From Pseudoalteromonas aliena SW19 (GTDB lineage: Bacteria; Pseudomonadota; Gammaproteobacteria; Enterobacterales; Alteromonadaceae): 64,000 nt of DNA. The DNA lies in NCBI RefSeq assembly GCF_014905615.1, contig NZ_AQGU01000025.1:1116001-1180000 (forward strand), written 5' to 3'. The first letter of the stretch is position 1. The number at the start of each line of letters is the position of its first letter. Positions 54,821 to 64,000 of the stretch are shown here, one piece after another. Below the pieces are notes generated by a model, which saw nothing but the letters and a program-made list of their open reading frames with translations, did not search any database and was not told where the DNA came from. A program made the translations under genes and the position numbers.

Positions 54821-55954
54821 ATGACGACACAAGCCCAACTAGGCGATAAAACATTTACTCTTGAACGCTTTCCTTTGGATCAAAAAAACCGCAGTTTACA
54901 AGCGTGGGATTCAGCCGATGAGTACCTTATCAATTATGTTAACGAACATCACCCAGATTGTCGCTCACTGCTTATTTTAAACGATAGCTTTGGCGCACTT
55001 GCTTGTAGTTTTAATCAATTAACGGTCTGTTCAGTTAACGATTCTTATATTAGCCATCAAGCTGTAGCGTATAACTTACAAATAAACAAACTATCTACGG
55101 TGCAGTTTAGCCAAATAGATAGTCTGTCTGCATTGCCTGACGACATAGATTTAGTGTTAATAAAAATACCGCGTAACGTGGGTTTTTTACAATTTCAACT
55201 AAGTGAATTAAGCGAAATACTTGCACCAGGTACACCGGTAATTGCAGCAGGTAAAACAAAAGAAATTCATAATTCAACAATAAAATCGTTTGAGCAATTT
55301 ATTGGTGAAACAAAAACAAGTTTAGCGGTTAAAAAATCACGCCTTATATTAAGCACTGCAAAAGGTGGCTACAAAGCAGCTGATTTCCCTATTACTTGGC
55401 CACTTGAAGGCACTGAATTTAATATAACAAATCATGCAAATGTATTTTCACGCGATTCATTAGATATAGGTGCTCGATTCTTTTTTAATTATTTACCAGA
55501 AACTAAAAAAGAAACCAGCATAATCGACTTGGGTTGTGGCAATGGCGTTGTAGGTGTTATGGCGCTTGCTCGTTGCCCTAAAGCATCCGTTACCTTTGTT
55601 GATGAGTCATACATGGCGGTTGAGTCTGCACGTTTAAATGTAGAACAAAACATGCCTGAACAATTTGATAACTGCCAATTTATTGAAAACGATTGTTTAA
55701 CTGACTTCACTCAAGACAGCGTAGATATGGTGTTGTGTAACCCTCCATTTCATCAAGCACAAGCGGTAACAGATCATATTGCATGGCAAATGTTTAAACA
55801 GGCTAAAGAGACTTTAAAGCAAGGCGGTGAATTACGTATTATCGGTAATCGTCATTTAGACTACCACGATAAACTAAATCGTATGTTTGGTAACTGTAAA
55901 CTGCTAGGCTCCAATAAGAAGTTTGTAGTGCTTAGCGCAACTAAAAACTATTAG
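54821..55954 (+). CDS. rlmG: RlmG, 23S rRNA guanine-1835 N2-methyltransferase
   Basis: Methylates G1835 (E. coli numbering) of 23S rRNA. The 377 residues match E. coli RlmG along the whole length: LQAWDSADEYLINYV, an N-terminal pseudo-methyltransferase domain, HANVFSRDSLDIGARFF, the SAM-binding DLGCGNGVVGVMAL and catalytic CNPPFHQ, ending FGNCKLLGSNKKFVVLSA. It leads a plus-strand run rlmG-yajG-ppi. Confidence 0.96.
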   Translation: MTTQAQLGDKTFTLERFPLDQKNRSLQAWDSADEYLINYVNEHHPDCRSLLILNDSFGALACSFNQLTVCSVNDSYISHQAVAYNLQINKLSTVQFSQIDSLSALPDDIDLVLIKIPRNVGFLQFQLSELSEILAPGTPVIAAGKTKEIHNSTIKSFEQFIGETKTSLAVKKSRLILSTAKGGYKAADFPITWPLEGTEFNITNHANVFSRDSLDIGARFFFNYLPETKKETSIIDLGCGNGVVGVMALARCPKASVTFVDESYMAVESARLNVEQNMPEQFDNCQFIENDCLTDFTQDSVDMVLCNPPFHQAQAVTDHIAWQMFKQAKETLKQGGELRIIGNRHLDYHDKLNRMFGNCKLLGSNKKFVVLSATKNY

Positions 55955-55961
55955 GAACGTA

Positions 55962-56516
55962 ATGATTAAAACTATTTTTAGCCTATGTGCGCTACTTATA
56001 TTATCTGGTTGTGCTAATCAGCCTAATCAGGTGATCCTTAACCCAATTTATAAAAGCGGGCAAGTAAGCACAATAAATAGTAGCTTAAGTACTAGCGTAA
56101 TTGATTTACGAGGTGATACTTCAACGCTTAAGCTTATTGAATCTGATAAAACAAAAACGTTTGCCAGCCAAGGGATTACACAGTCAGTTAAAAGTATTTT
56201 AGATAGCGCGCTTAGCCGAAATGGTGCAAGCATCTCAAATTTAGCAACCGTGCGCTTTGAAGTTGATATTCATGCATTGCAAGCGGTGGTAACCGAAAAA
56301 CTAGTCAGCCATACCAGCGAAGCCCAAATAGAGCTTGGTGTTCGTGTTATTCGCGCTTCAAGCAATTTTAGTAAGGTGTACCGAGGTAGTGCTAATTTAG
56401 AAGGGCCATTTGGTCACGATCGAGCAAAAATAGAAGGTCAGCTTAATAAGTTGACTGAGCAAATGATTACTCGCATTGTGTCTGATCCTGAATTAATAGA
56501 ATTTTTAGAAGGTTAA
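55962..56516 (+). CDS. yajG: YajG-family lipoprotein
   Basis: Predicted lipoprotein of 184 residues with lipobox ILSGC (MIKTIFSLCALLILSGC). The remainder matches the YajG family found next to ampG in enterobacteria (TLKLIESDKTKTFASQGITQ, EAQIELGVRVI). Function not established; the ampG neighbourhood suggests an envelope role. It starts 7 bases after rlmG with AGGAACGTA upstream. Confidence 0.88.
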   Translation: MIKTIFSLCALLILSGCANQPNQVILNPIYKSGQVSTINSSLSTSVIDLRGDTSTLKLIESDKTKTFASQGITQSVKSILDSALSRNGASISNLATVRFEVDIHALQAVVTEKLVSHTSEAQIELGVRVIRASSNFSKVYRGSANLEGPFGHDRAKIEGQLNKLTEQMITRIVSDPELIEFLEG

Positions 56517-56518
56517 TT

Positions 56519-57139
56519 ATGAAACGATTTTTTCTAGTCGGCTTAAGCCTATTTTTCAGTATTAATAGCTTAGCGGCACAAGAAGGCCGCTTTGTGCAAA
56601 AAGATAATATTTTTCCGCGCGTCGAAATCGTAACCTCAATGGGCAGTATAACTGTTGAGCTTGATCGCTCAAGAGCGCCCATTACAGTTAATAATTTTTT
56701 AACCTATGTGTCGGATAAAAGCTACCAAGGCAGTGTTTTTCATCGAATTGAGCGCGATATAGAAAATGAGCGCGATTTTGTTATTCAAGGTGGTGGCTAC
56801 GACAAAGATTACGATGGCTTACATGAAAACGATCCTATTTTTAACGAAAGTGGCAATGGCTTAAAAAACGATATGTACAGCATTGCTATGGCATACCAAG
56901 ACAGAGAACCACACTCGGGAACCCGCCAATTCTTTTTCAATATGGATAATAACGATCATCTAAATCCAAACAAAGATTGGGGTTTTGCTGTTTTTGGTAA
57001 CGTAATGGACGGCTACGACACACTTGATAAAATTATGACTGTAGAAACAGGATTCAACGAAAAAATTAGTTATGACTTTGTACCAAAAACACCGGTTGTT
57101 ATTTTAAATATTAAATTACTTGAGCAAACACCATTATAA
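56519..57139 (+). CDS. Periplasmic cyclophilin-type peptidyl-prolyl isomerase
   Basis: Folding catalyst of 206 residues with a signal peptide (MKRFFLVGLSLFFSINSLAA). The cyclophilin core has VFHRIERD, FVIQGGGY, RQFFFN and WGFAVFG, covering the catalytic arginine and surrounding residues. Compared with PpiA/PpiB it has an insertion (KDYDGLHENDPIFNESGN). Starts 2 bases after yajG, so it is in the same operon. Confidence 0.94.
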   Translation: MKRFFLVGLSLFFSINSLAAQEGRFVQKDNIFPRVEIVTSMGSITVELDRSRAPITVNNFLTYVSDKSYQGSVFHRIERDIENERDFVIQGGGYDKDYDGLHENDPIFNESGNGLKNDMYSIAMAYQDREPHSGTRQFFFNMDNNDHLNPNKDWGFAVFGNVMDGYDTLDKIMTVETGFNEKISYDFVPKTPVVILNIKLLEQTPL

Positions 57140-57147
57140 ATTTTTTA

Positions 57148-57166
57148 AGAGCAGCCTAGCTGCTCT
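57148..57166 (+). terminator. Hairpin between ppi and ampG
   Basis: AGAGCAGC-CTA-GCTGCTCT, 8-bp perfect stem but without a T-run, so termination is uncertain; 9 bases after the ppi stop. Confidence 0.35.
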
Positions 57167-57189
57167 GCATCTAAGCCAATGAAGGCCCT

Positions 57190-58569
57190 ATGAGCAAAAC
57201 TCTCTCAATCAGCGAATACTTCTCTTATTTTAAAGATAAACGCTTAATCAATATTTTTATATTTGGCATGAGTAGTGGTTTTCCTTGGGTGTTAATTGGC
57301 TCTGTACTATCTGCATGGCTGAAAGATGAAGGCTTAAGCCGCAGTATGATTGGCCTATTTGGCATTGTATTTGGCGCTTACAGTATAAACTTTTTATGGT
57401 CGCCTCTAATTGACAGAACCAAACTCCCCTTTTTATATAAATGGCTAGGCCAACGTCGCAGCTGGATACTATTGTGCCAAAGTTTTATTTTAATAGGTAC
57501 ACTGCTATTAGCTGGGCTCGATCTTAAAGCAAATTTGGCAATGGTTGCTGCAATTTGTTTGTTGATCGCAATTGCCTCTGCAACACAAGATATTGCAATT
57601 GATGCATTTAGAATAGACACACTCAGTGAAAGCGAATCTCATAAAGCCACCGCAGCCGCCGCAATGGCGACATCAGGTTGGTGGACTGGCTATGCGCTTT
57701 TAGGTGCAATTCCGTTTTATATGGCGGATATTCCTTCTCTTGATTGGCCGCAAATTTACTATTTTCTAGCCGCTGTAATGTTACTGTTAATGAGTGGTGT
57801 ACTATTCGCAAAAGAGCCAAAATCAAACAGAGAAGCAGTACACGCTGAGCTTGAGCGTGTATACCTTGAAAAACTATCATCAACAAAACAAACTCCTTTT
57901 ACTAGAACCATCGCTTGGCTCGCTGTCACAGTTATAGATCCGTTTAGAGCGTTTTTTACTAAAAATGGCGTTAAAACAGCACTCGCGCTATTGGCCTTTA
58001 TTTTCTTATTTAAAATAGGTGAGGCATTTTTGGGCCGCATGTCTATTGTGTTTTATAAAGAAATTGGCTTTAGTAATAGCGATATTGCTACATTTTCAAA
58101 AGTAGGCACAGCCGTACTGACTATTATATTTACCTTTGTTGGCAGCTTATTTAATCAAAAATATGGCATTGTTAAAGGTTTATTTATAAGTGGTATTGCA
58201 ATGGCGGCGTCAAATTTAGCATTTTCGTGGATTGCGTTAGTTGGTCCCGATTTAAGATTGTATGCCTTTGCTATAGTTATTGATGGTTTTACACAAGCAT
58301 GGTCGCTAGTCGCAATGGTAGCGTTTATTTCAATGCTATGTGATAGAGCATTTAGTGCAACACATTATGCGTTATTAGCATCATTAGGAAACTTAGGAAG
58401 GACATTACTTTCTAGCTACAGCGGTGTGGTAATTGATGATTGGTTAGCGGGTAATTGGTCACTGTTCTTTATTCTTACAGCGTTAATGGTTTTGCCATCG
58501 CTGGTATTTTTGTATTTAATTAGGCATAAGCTATATGAGCTTGAAAAGAATTACCATGAGAATAATTGA
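57190..58569 (+). CDS. ampG: AmpG-type muropeptide permease (MFS)
   Basis: Inner-membrane transporter importing GlcNAc-anhydroMurNAc peptides for cell-wall recycling. The 459 residues have about 12-14 hydrophobic helices with the AmpG start RLINIFIFGMSSGFPWVLIG and SVLSAWLKDEGLSRSMIG, the GAYSINFLWSPLIDR loop, and TQDIAIDAFRIDTL. It follows ppi by 50 bases, and the yajG-ampG linkage is as in enterobacteria. Confidence 0.95.
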   Translation: MSKTLSISEYFSYFKDKRLINIFIFGMSSGFPWVLIGSVLSAWLKDEGLSRSMIGLFGIVFGAYSINFLWSPLIDRTKLPFLYKWLGQRRSWILLCQSFILIGTLLLAGLDLKANLAMVAAICLLIAIASATQDIAIDAFRIDTLSESESHKATAAAAMATSGWWTGYALLGAIPFYMADIPSLDWPQIYYFLAAVMLLLMSGVLFAKEPKSNREAVHAELERVYLEKLSSTKQTPFTRTIAWLAVTVIDPFRAFFTKNGVKTALALLAFIFLFKIGEAFLGRMSIVFYKEIGFSNSDIATFSKVGTAVLTIIFTFVGSLFNQKYGIVKGLFISGIAMAASNLAFSWIALVGPDLRLYAFAIVIDGFTQAWSLVAMVAFISMLCDRAFSATHYALLASLGNLGRTLLSSYSGVVIDDWLAGNWSLFFILTALMVLPSLVFLYLIRHKLYELEKNYHENN

Positions 58570-58574
58570 GGTAT

Positions 58575-58594
58575 TTAATGCATCCCTGCATTAA
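58575..58594. terminator. Palindrome between converging ampG and XRE genes
   Basis: TTAATGCA-TCCC-TGCATTAA is a perfect 8-bp inverted repeat just after the ampG stop; possible weak bidirectional terminator. Confidence 0.4.
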
Positions 58595-58648
58595 TTTATT
58601 GCTTAGAACATTTAAACGCCCCTTAAAACAAACTAAGCAACTTTATCG

Positions 58649-58888
58649 TTAATCAGCTTTAAGTAGACTTAATGCTTCATGCGGATCTGCTTCTAGTGCA
58701 ATACAATAACGAACAAATTCAATTACATCTAAACGGCGTTCTTGGTTTTCAATTTTACCGATAAATGAATGAGGTGTACCAAGCACTTGTGCTAGGCTAC
58801 GCATTGTATGGCCTTTTTCTTGGCGTTTGCTTTTAAGCCATTTTGTTAGCTTTGCGTTTTCTTCTGAAGAAACGGTCTTGCCCATCAT
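58649..58888 (-). CDS. Small XRE-type helix-turn-helix regulator
   Basis: DNA-binding protein of 79 residues with a Cro/C1-type domain (LKSKRQEKGHTMRSLAQVLG, TPHSFIGKIENQERRLDVIE), beginning MMGKTVSSEENAKLTKW. The chosen ATG at 58888 has AGGAG 8 bases upstream; a longer open frame upstream lacks this. No linked target is obvious; possibilities include autoregulation or control of an unlinked gene. Confidence 0.87.
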   Translation of the reverse strand: MMGKTVSSEENAKLTKWLKSKRQEKGHTMRSLAQVLGTPHSFIGKIENQERRLDVIEFVRYCIALEADPHEALSLLKAD

Positions 58889-59338
58889 TTTACATCTCCT
58901 ACTCGATGATTTGACATACCCATAAAAGCGGTAGTCTATCAATAGCTGTAGGTAAGCAAGCAGCGATACTCAATGTTACTTCAATAGCAATAGAGCTAAT
59001 TAAGCACGTGTTGCTACTTACTTTTACCCACACAGCTAAAACTACGCTAATAATGTGGTATAGGTTTGTTTTTAAAAGAATGAAATTTTGCCCGTCTCAC
59101 TCTTGGATACATTATATACTATTAATACTTTCGTTGAATAATTAATTACATACTCGGTACAAGTTTGAGCATGCTCTAATATTTATAAAAGCTGAATATT
59201 CATCCTAAGTTATCAGAAAACATTAAAAAATTATATTTTTCGGCTAAACATTTTTTATAAATATTTATGGTAAATTTATTTCATTTTACTGGTACAGGTT
59301 TATTATTAAGACATAATCAGCGCGACAAAGGTTAAATA
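58889..59338. other. Gap without recognisable gene
   Basis: About 450 bases of AT-rich sequence, becoming very AT-rich from 59,160 on. It should contain the divergent promoters of the XRE gene and the small membrane protein gene. No RNA gene or repeat was recognised. Confidence 0.5.
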
Positions 59339-59527
59339 ATGTTCAGATTACTTTTTTTATTACCTATCATATTATGTTTAGGTTGGTACTTTTTTTTGCG
59401 CCATAACGGTGTGCCTATTAAGCAAGGTAAAAAAGGCTTTATGTATATTTTAGCTTTTTCTGTATTTGTACTTGGTTTTTTTATATTAATAATGCAAATA
59501 ACTGAGTACGCCCCAAGCGATTTTTAG
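59339..59527 (+). CDS. Small two-helix membrane protein, unknown function
   Basis: Hypothetical 62-residue protein with two transmembrane segments (LLFLLPIILCLGWYFFL and MYILAFSVFVLGFFILIM) separated by a basic loop (RHNGVPIKQGKKG). An AAAGG ribosome site is close to the ATG, and a terminator follows directly, which supports a real gene. No family recognised. Confidence 0.68.
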   Translation: MFRLLFLLPIILCLGWYFFLRHNGVPIKQGKKGFMYILAFSVFVLGFFILIMQITEYAPSDF

Positions 59528-59533
59528 GCATTA

Positions 59534-59560
59534 AAAAAGCCGCAAAAGCGGCTTTTATTT
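59534..59560. terminator. Bidirectional terminator between small membrane protein and erpA
   Basis: AAAAGCCGC-AAAA-GCGGCTTTT, 9-bp stem flanked by A and T runs, serving both converging genes. Confidence 0.88.
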
Positions 59561-59576
59561 CGACCTTAGCTCATGA

Positions 59577-59915
59577 TTAAACGCTAAAGCTTGCACCACA
59601 ACCACAGGTTGTTGTTGCATTTGGATTAGATACGAAAAAACGAGCACCTTCAAGGCCCTCAGTATAATCAACCTCGCCATCAACTAAATATTGAATGCTC
59701 ATAGGATCAACCACTAAGGTGACACCATTTTTTACTATTTCTAAATCGCCTGGATTTGCTTTTTCATCAAAAGTAAAACCATATTGAAAACCTGAGCAAC
59801 CTCCACCGGTTACATAAACACGTAGTTTAAGTTCAGGGTTTTCTTCTTCATCGATTAACTGCTTAACACGAACTGCAGCCGCATCGCTGAACTTAATTGG
59901 TAATTCGTCAGACAT
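59577..59915 (-). CDS. erpA: ErpA, A-type iron-sulfur carrier
   Basis: Inserts Fe-S clusters into apoproteins such as IspG. The 112 residues show the three conserved cysteines of A-type carriers: [11 protein letters not shown] and the C-terminal [30 protein letters not shown] at the start is typical of ErpA rather than IscA or NfuA. Stand-alone gene. Confidence 0.96.
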   Translation of the reverse strand: MSDELPIKFSDAAAVRVKQLIDEEENPELKLRVYVTGGGCSGFQYGFTFDEKANPGDLEIVKNGVTLVVDPMSIQYLVDGEVDYTEGLEGARFFVSNPNATTTCGCGASFSV

Positions 59916-60330
59916 TTTAAACCCCTCAATATCGCAATGGCATGATTATCCAATACCCGAGTATTTTAATCAAGTATAGCCTTTAATTGCTAAGCACTTC
60001 TTATCCTTAAAGTAGGTAACTGTAAAAAATATCCCCCGCATTGCCGCAAGTACATACGGTGTTATAAATACAACTGAAGAAATTTATATTAGCGTACTAA
60101 GACTTTGCTTAAAAGCACCAGAGAAGCCTATAGATACAATAAATATGGGGATTATTCAGCAACGTAAGCACTCCGGTCTGACTATTGGTAGTGAACACAT
60201 AATTAATAACTAAAAGTCGCTTAGAGTAAAGCTCAGTCAACAATAGAGTGTGAAATTATGTAAGAAAATTGCCTAGCTGGAATTGATAAGAACATAAAAT
60301 GTTGAAATAACAAACGATAAACTATTTGAT
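59916..60330. other. Gap without supported gene
   Basis: About 415 bases. An open frame without ATG runs on the plus strand from roughly 60,017 to 60,213, but its product is not recognisable and it has no start signal. No terminator or RNA gene was seen. The erpA promoter should lie near 59,930-59,990. Confidence 0.45.
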
Positions 60331-61107
60331 TTACTCAGTTACTGATTCATCTATCAGATCAAGCAAAGCCCTATTCATTCTTTTTATAAAATCGTCTTTA
60401 TATGGAGAGGTAAATTCACGGCTAAAGCCTATGTGTGCAGTTCTGTGATTAATTTCATCTTTCTCTATAACCGTAATCGCAGCATATTGTGGGTAGCTTT
60501 TTTTTACGCTTTCTAGTTCATACTGTGTGGCTTTTCTATCATTAACATAGCAGTCTATTTTATTAGTAAGTAATTTTATGACATTAGCTTCTGTGCTTTT
60601 ATTTTCCCATAATTGAATACGCCCTTGCGTTATTGCCTTTTTATAACGTTCATCCAGCAGCAAATAACCTGCATTCATTCCTAAATGAACACGTTTATTA
60701 GTAGCCGAATTTAAATTTAACGTAGCTTTTAAATCAATATTTTCACGACAATAAGTCACCACAAACTCAGTGCCTAATGCCACCGAATATGATGAAATAA
60801 AAGGCCTTGAATCGTAATGTAAATACGGGGGAACTACCGCTATAACATCACCATTTTTTACGGTAAGCAGTGCTCTTTTCCAAGGCATCGGTATTATTTT
60901 AACGTCGTAATCTAGCTTTAGTTGATCGCCAGCACGTCTCAATAAATTAATATAAACCCCTTTCAATTCACCTCTTTCTAAATAGCTATATGGTGGATAA
61001 TCATCGTCAGCTAATATAGTAATATCGACTTTGCTGTTGCTTGTAAATGTACATACAAACAGCAGTAAACTCATTGTCAGTGTTAAAGGTTTTTTTAGTA
61101 TATGCAT
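60331..61107 (-). CDS. Periplasmic solute-binding protein (SBP family 3 type)
   Basis: Secreted binding protein of 258 residues: signal peptide (MHILKKPLTLTMSLLLFVCTF), then the family 3 start ILADDDYPPYSYLERGELKG and the two-lobed pattern (VYINLLRRAGDQLKLDYDVK, IIPMPWKRALLTVKNGDVIA). No ABC permease is linked, as is common for such proteins in marine gammaproteobacteria, so it may serve as a sensor input or orphan binding protein. It lies 10 bases after the porin gene, suggesting co-transcription. Confidence 0.85.
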   Translation of the reverse strand: MHILKKPLTLTMSLLLFVCTFTSNSKVDITILADDDYPPYSYLERGELKGVYINLLRRAGDQLKLDYDVKIIPMPWKRALLTVKNGDVIAVVPPYLHYDSRPFISSYSVALGTEFVVTYCRENIDLKATLNLNSATNKRVHLGMNAGYLLLDERYKKAITQGRIQLWENKSTEANVIKLLTNKIDCYVNDRKATQYELESVKKSYPQYAAITVIEKDEINHRTAHIGFSREFTSPYKDDFIKRMNRALLDLIDESVTE

Positions 61108-61117
61108 GTTTTTACTA

Positions 61118-62305
61118 TTAATAGTCCCACACTTGTGAGTAGTCGTAGCGAAACCCTACAGAGAATGAACTAAAATCAGCTAAATAATCAAAGTCTCGGT
61201 AAAGGTATTCAACATGTAAACGTAAGTTTTCTGCTGGCAGCCATTCAAGAGTAAGGTTTGCGCCATTATAATTTTGCGTTTGAGCTGCTTGGTGGCCATC
61301 ATCAAAGTCAAAATAACCCATTTTTACTTTATAATTTTTGCTCAGCGGATAAGCCATTGACACATCAAGCGTATGCCCATTTCTATCTATACCTAAATCC
61401 CTATTGTATTTTTTAGCCTGGTAGCCTAGGGCAAAGTAAAAACCGCTATCAAAAGAATAAGCTAAAGATCCGCCAACAATATTATTGTCACCCAATTCTT
61501 GTTCATTCTCATATATACCTTTGTTGGTATACGTTAAAGCAACATGCAAGTTATCTTTGTCGTAACTTACCCCACCATTAATAAGGTCACTTTTATTATC
61601 GCCTTGTGTGCCATTAAACTGACTAACTAACATCCATGTAAAATCGCCTTGTTTAATCTGATAAGTAAGAAGGTTATCAACAAAAAAAATACTTTCCGGA
61701 TCATATGCAAAAGGACTGTTGCCGTGATTAAAAATATCGACATATTCAGCAATAAACAAATATTGAGCTGGTCGCTGCTTTCCTAGTCCAACTTTGCCGT
61801 ATGGGCTGTCTATTGCAGCATATACCTGTCGTGCATTACCAAAATTGCCGTTATTTGATAAATCAATGCCCCATTCACCGTGTAAGATGCCTTGCCATTG
61901 CTGATTAAATTCCACAGTCGACTTAATTCCAGCATGAGAAAGTGCATCTTTTACGTCCCATGACGCTTCATTTCCCTCATCGATGTAGCCAAACGTTGGC
62001 CTAACTGTCGCGTATACTTTTATATCTTTTTTGGAAGGAATATTTTTAATGTTTTGATCTGTAGAAATAGATATCTGCTTTTGAGGCCGTTTATCTTCTG
62101 AATTTTGCGCCCCCACCTTTTCAAGGACTTCAATTCTCTTATTTATCGTTTCATACTGGACGGATAAAGAACTTAAAGCAGACAATTGAGTACGAATATC
62201 CGCTAATTGCGACTTTAAATCCTGTAACTCATCTTGTTCATTTTGTGCCTGCACCAAAGGAGCGCATAATGCAGCAAACAAAAAACAAATACTTTTTTTT
62301 TGCAT
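61118..62305 (-). CDS. Outer-membrane porin-like protein with N-terminal coiled coil
   Basis: Trimeric-porin-type beta-barrel of 395 residues. The signal peptide (MQKKSICFLFAALCAPLVQA) is followed by a coiled coil (about residues 25-65, LQDLKSQLADIRTQLSALSS), then a barrel with many alternating aromatic strands (WQGILHGEWGIDLSNNGNFG, VGLGKQRPAQYLFIAEYVDI) and a terminal aromatic residue (SQVWDY). ATG 62305 is preferred to an upstream TTG. The coiled coil may reach toward the peptidoglycan. Divergent from the chemotaxis receptor gene. Confidence 0.88.
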   Translation of the reverse strand: MQKKSICFLFAALCAPLVQAQNEQDELQDLKSQLADIRTQLSALSSLSVQYETINKRIEVLEKVGAQNSEDKRPQKQISISTDQNIKNIPSKKDIKVYATVRPTFGYIDEGNEASWDVKDALSHAGIKSTVEFNQQWQGILHGEWGIDLSNNGNFGNARQVYAAIDSPYGKVGLGKQRPAQYLFIAEYVDIFNHGNSPFAYDPESIFFVDNLLTYQIKQGDFTWMLVSQFNGTQGDNKSDLINGGVSYDKDNLHVALTYTNKGIYENEQELGDNNIVGGSLAYSFDSGFYFALGYQAKKYNRDLGIDRNGHTLDVSMAYPLSKNYKVKMGYFDFDDGHQAAQTQNYNGANLTLEWLPAENLRLHVEYLYRDFDYLADFSSFSVGFRYDYSQVWDY

Positions 62306-62401
62306 AAAAAGACTCAACTATTTAAACTTTTTTTAAGTGTAGACTATATTTATTTATGCATAATAAAAATAATTGCCTATTTAGCTAAAGAGTGAAACCC
62401 T

Positions 62402-64000
62402 ATGAAAATTAGAACAAAGTTCTCAATCGCTTCCGGTATTGTAGTATTTATCGTCATTTCACTACTTGCAACAACAACATATCTACTCGTTCAACAAACG
62501 CTAAAAAAATCCACTACAGCTTATATACAAGATAATGCGTCGCTACTTTCACAAAGTATTGGCAATTGGCTTATCAGTAAATCAGCTCAGCTCAATGTTC
62601 TAAAAAAACACATTGAGTCAGACTTTTCGAAACAAAACTTTCAGTCTGGGTTAGAAAACCCAGCTTTTACAGACGATTTTTTATTAATGTTTGGCACATT
62701 AAATGACGAAAAAGAACTACGCTCAAATAATAAAAACAGAGTAAATCCGCCCGGTGTTGATTTCAAACAAAGGCCGTGGTTCAAGTTAGCTAAAGACAAT
62801 GAAATGATTTCTTTTACCGCCCCTTACACTGATGCGGCAACCAATAAATTATTACTTTCGGCTGTAACCGCAATAAATACTGCAGATGGTTTTCAAGGCG
62901 TTATTGGAGGAGATCTTGGCTTAAGCGATATCGCTGATAGCGTTAATACCATAAACTTTAATGGTAATGGTTTTGCATTTGTTGTTGATGGCTCAGGTAA
63001 AATAATCACTCACCCTACAGCCAATTTAAGTAATAAGCAGACACAAGACATTTATCAACAATCCCCAAAACAGAGCAAGCAGATTTTAGAAATAGAACAC
63101 GAAGGAAAAACTAAACTCTTATATTTTTACCCCATTGGTGATGAAATCGGTGTTAACTGGTCTGTAGCCATGTTATTAGATAAAGACAAGGTCTATGAAT
63201 CACTTACCGTATTCACTATTCGCACATTTTTTATAGCTATCATTAGTATTACTTTTTGTGTTTTAGTATTTAGAACCTTAATTAAAATTTTGCTCAAACC
63301 ACTTGACGAGTTAGAGCATGCTATTAGTGAAATTGCATCTGGTGGCGGAGATTTAACGCAGCGATTAAAAATAACCTCTGAGGATGAATGTGGTGTTGTT
63401 GCTAAAAGCTTTAATCGATTCTTATCATCCTTACAGGAGCTTGTAAGTGGTGTTATTAATAAAGCAAATAATGTTGAAGAACAAAGTGCAGCTGCTAAAT
63501 CCTTATCGACAGAATCAAGTAAGTCACTTAATGACCAATATTTATTAATTGATAGCTTAGCGACTGCTATTAATCAAATGAGTACGACATCTGCAGAAAT
63601 AGCATCCAGCGCACAAGAAGCGGCAACGTCAGTCACCTCTGTTAATAATTCAACAAGCTCTAGCAAAACACTTTTTGAGAAGACAACCTCGGACATTACC
63701 GATTTGTCTAATTCTATCTCGAATTCACAAGAACTAAGCAACCAACTAGCAGAGCATAGCAATAGTATTGAGCAAATATTATCTGTTATTAATAACGTTG
63801 CAGAACAAACAAACTTACTTGCCTTAAATGCAGCGATTGAAGCAGCAAGAGCTGGTGAATACGGGCGGGGGTTTGCAGTCGTTGCGGATGAAGTAAGAAC
63901 ACTCGCTTCAAGAACACAAAGTTCAACAACAGAAATTAAACTAATGATTGAGCAAATTCAGTTATTTTCATCTAAAGTTCAACAAGCAATGGAAAAAAGC
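62402..64000 (+). CDS. Methyl-accepting chemotaxis protein with Cache-type sensor (C-terminus cut by window edge)
   Basis: Transmembrane chemoreceptor; 533 residues visible. It begins [20 protein letters not shown] (first helix), has a large periplasmic dCache-like domain ([40 protein letters not shown]), a second helix near residue 285, a HAMP domain ([20 protein letters not shown]) and the signalling domain with hairpin tip [20 protein letters not shown]. It probably signals through CheA/CheW encoded elsewhere. The neighbouring binding protein could be its partner or its target nutrient system, which is speculative. Confidence 0.94.
   Translation, partial: MKIRTKFSIASGIVVFIVISLLATTTYLLVQQTLKKSTTAYIQDNASLLSQSIGNWLISKSAQLNVLKKHIESDFSKQNFQSGLENPAFTDDFLLMFGTLNDEKELRSNNKNRVNPPGVDFKQRPWFKLAKDNEMISFTAPYTDAATNKLLLSAVTAINTADGFQGVIGGDLGLSDIADSVNTINFNGNGFAFVVDGSGKIITHPTANLSNKQTQDIYQQSPKQSKQILEIEHEGKTKLLYFYPIGDEIGVNWSVAMLLDKDKVYESLTVFTIRTFFIAIISITFCVLVFRTLIKILLKPLDELEHAISEIASGGGDLTQRLKITSEDECGVVAKSFNRFLSSLQELVSGVINKANNVEEQSAAAKSLSTESSKSLNDQYLLIDSLATAINQMSTTSAEIASSAQEAATSVTSVNNSTSSSKTLFEKTTSDITDLSNSISNSQELSNQLAEHSNSIEQILSVINNVAEQTNLLALNAAIEAARAGEYGRGFAVVADEVRTLASRTQSSTTEIKLMIEQIQLFSSKVQQAMEKS

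Noticed and set aside
60017-60213. Open frame after erpA reading like a short protein end
   Set aside because: No start codon or ribosome site, and the product matches nothing I know; a chance frame is as likely.

Overview
The window is a low-GC gammaproteobacterial chromosome segment. Its proteins, the Na+-NQR plus FabV combination and the single-gene backbone (metA, ettA, bolA, rlmG, yajG, ampG, erpA) point to a marine Alteromonadales bacterium, most likely Pseudoalteromonas. This placement rests on reading the proteins, not on a database search.

Positions 1-25 kb hold most of a complete secondary (lateral, laf-type) flagellar system. Reading leftwards on the minus strand: flgBCDEFGHIJKL and a lafW-like gene (23.3-13.3 kb), two tandem flagellins (12.3-10.3 kb), fliD-fliS (10.2-8.5 kb), then fliT-fliK-fliL-fliA-motA-motB-pilZ-fliM-fliN-fliP-fliQ-fliR (8.0 kb to the left edge, where fliR is cut). 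flgA, flgM and flgN lie on the plus strand at 23.4-25.0 kb. The order fliD-S-T-K-L-fliA-motAB, with motor genes and a dedicated sigma-28 inside the cluster, is that of the Vibrio/Aeromonas lateral system. Two sigma-54-type promoters (before flgB and fliT) and three copies of a sigma-28-type promoter (before both flagellins and flgM) suggest a two-tier hierarchy. A PilZ (c-di-GMP receptor) gene overlaps motB, and FliM lacks the usual N-terminal CheY-binding peptide. Inside and at the end of the island are decay products: an IS66 transposase remnant (12.8-13.3 kb), two broken gene fragments (25.06-25.64 kb) and a class II Fic protein gene (25.7-27.1 kb).

Positions 27-32 kb hold a methionine unit, metA-metH1-metH2, in which methionine synthase is split by one in-frame stop codon into a homocysteine-domain protein and a folate/B12/AdoMet-domain protein. 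Tandem MetJ-like boxes precede metA. Next come ettA, a PilZ protein, a deacetylase-family gene, a thioredoxin-like gene and a GGDEF (degenerate)-AraC pair. At 38-43.4 kb a TonB-dependent receptor, a purple-acid-phosphatase-like enzyme and a two-part beta-propeller phytase form a probable phytate or organic-phosphate uptake locus with a Pho-box-like site upstream.

Positions 44.2-44.8 kb are noncoding and structured: a 161-bp palindromic MITE-like element, a short dispersed motif, two hairpin repeat units and a long-range stem. The nqrABCDEF-apbE-nqrM cluster (Na+-pumping respiratory complex plus its flavin transferase and maturation factor) fills 45-52 kb, followed by fabV, bolA, alkB, rlmG-yajG-ppi-ampG, a small XRE regulator, a small membrane protein and erpA. 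The right end has a porin/solute-binding-protein pair divergent from a methyl-accepting chemotaxis protein cut by the right edge.
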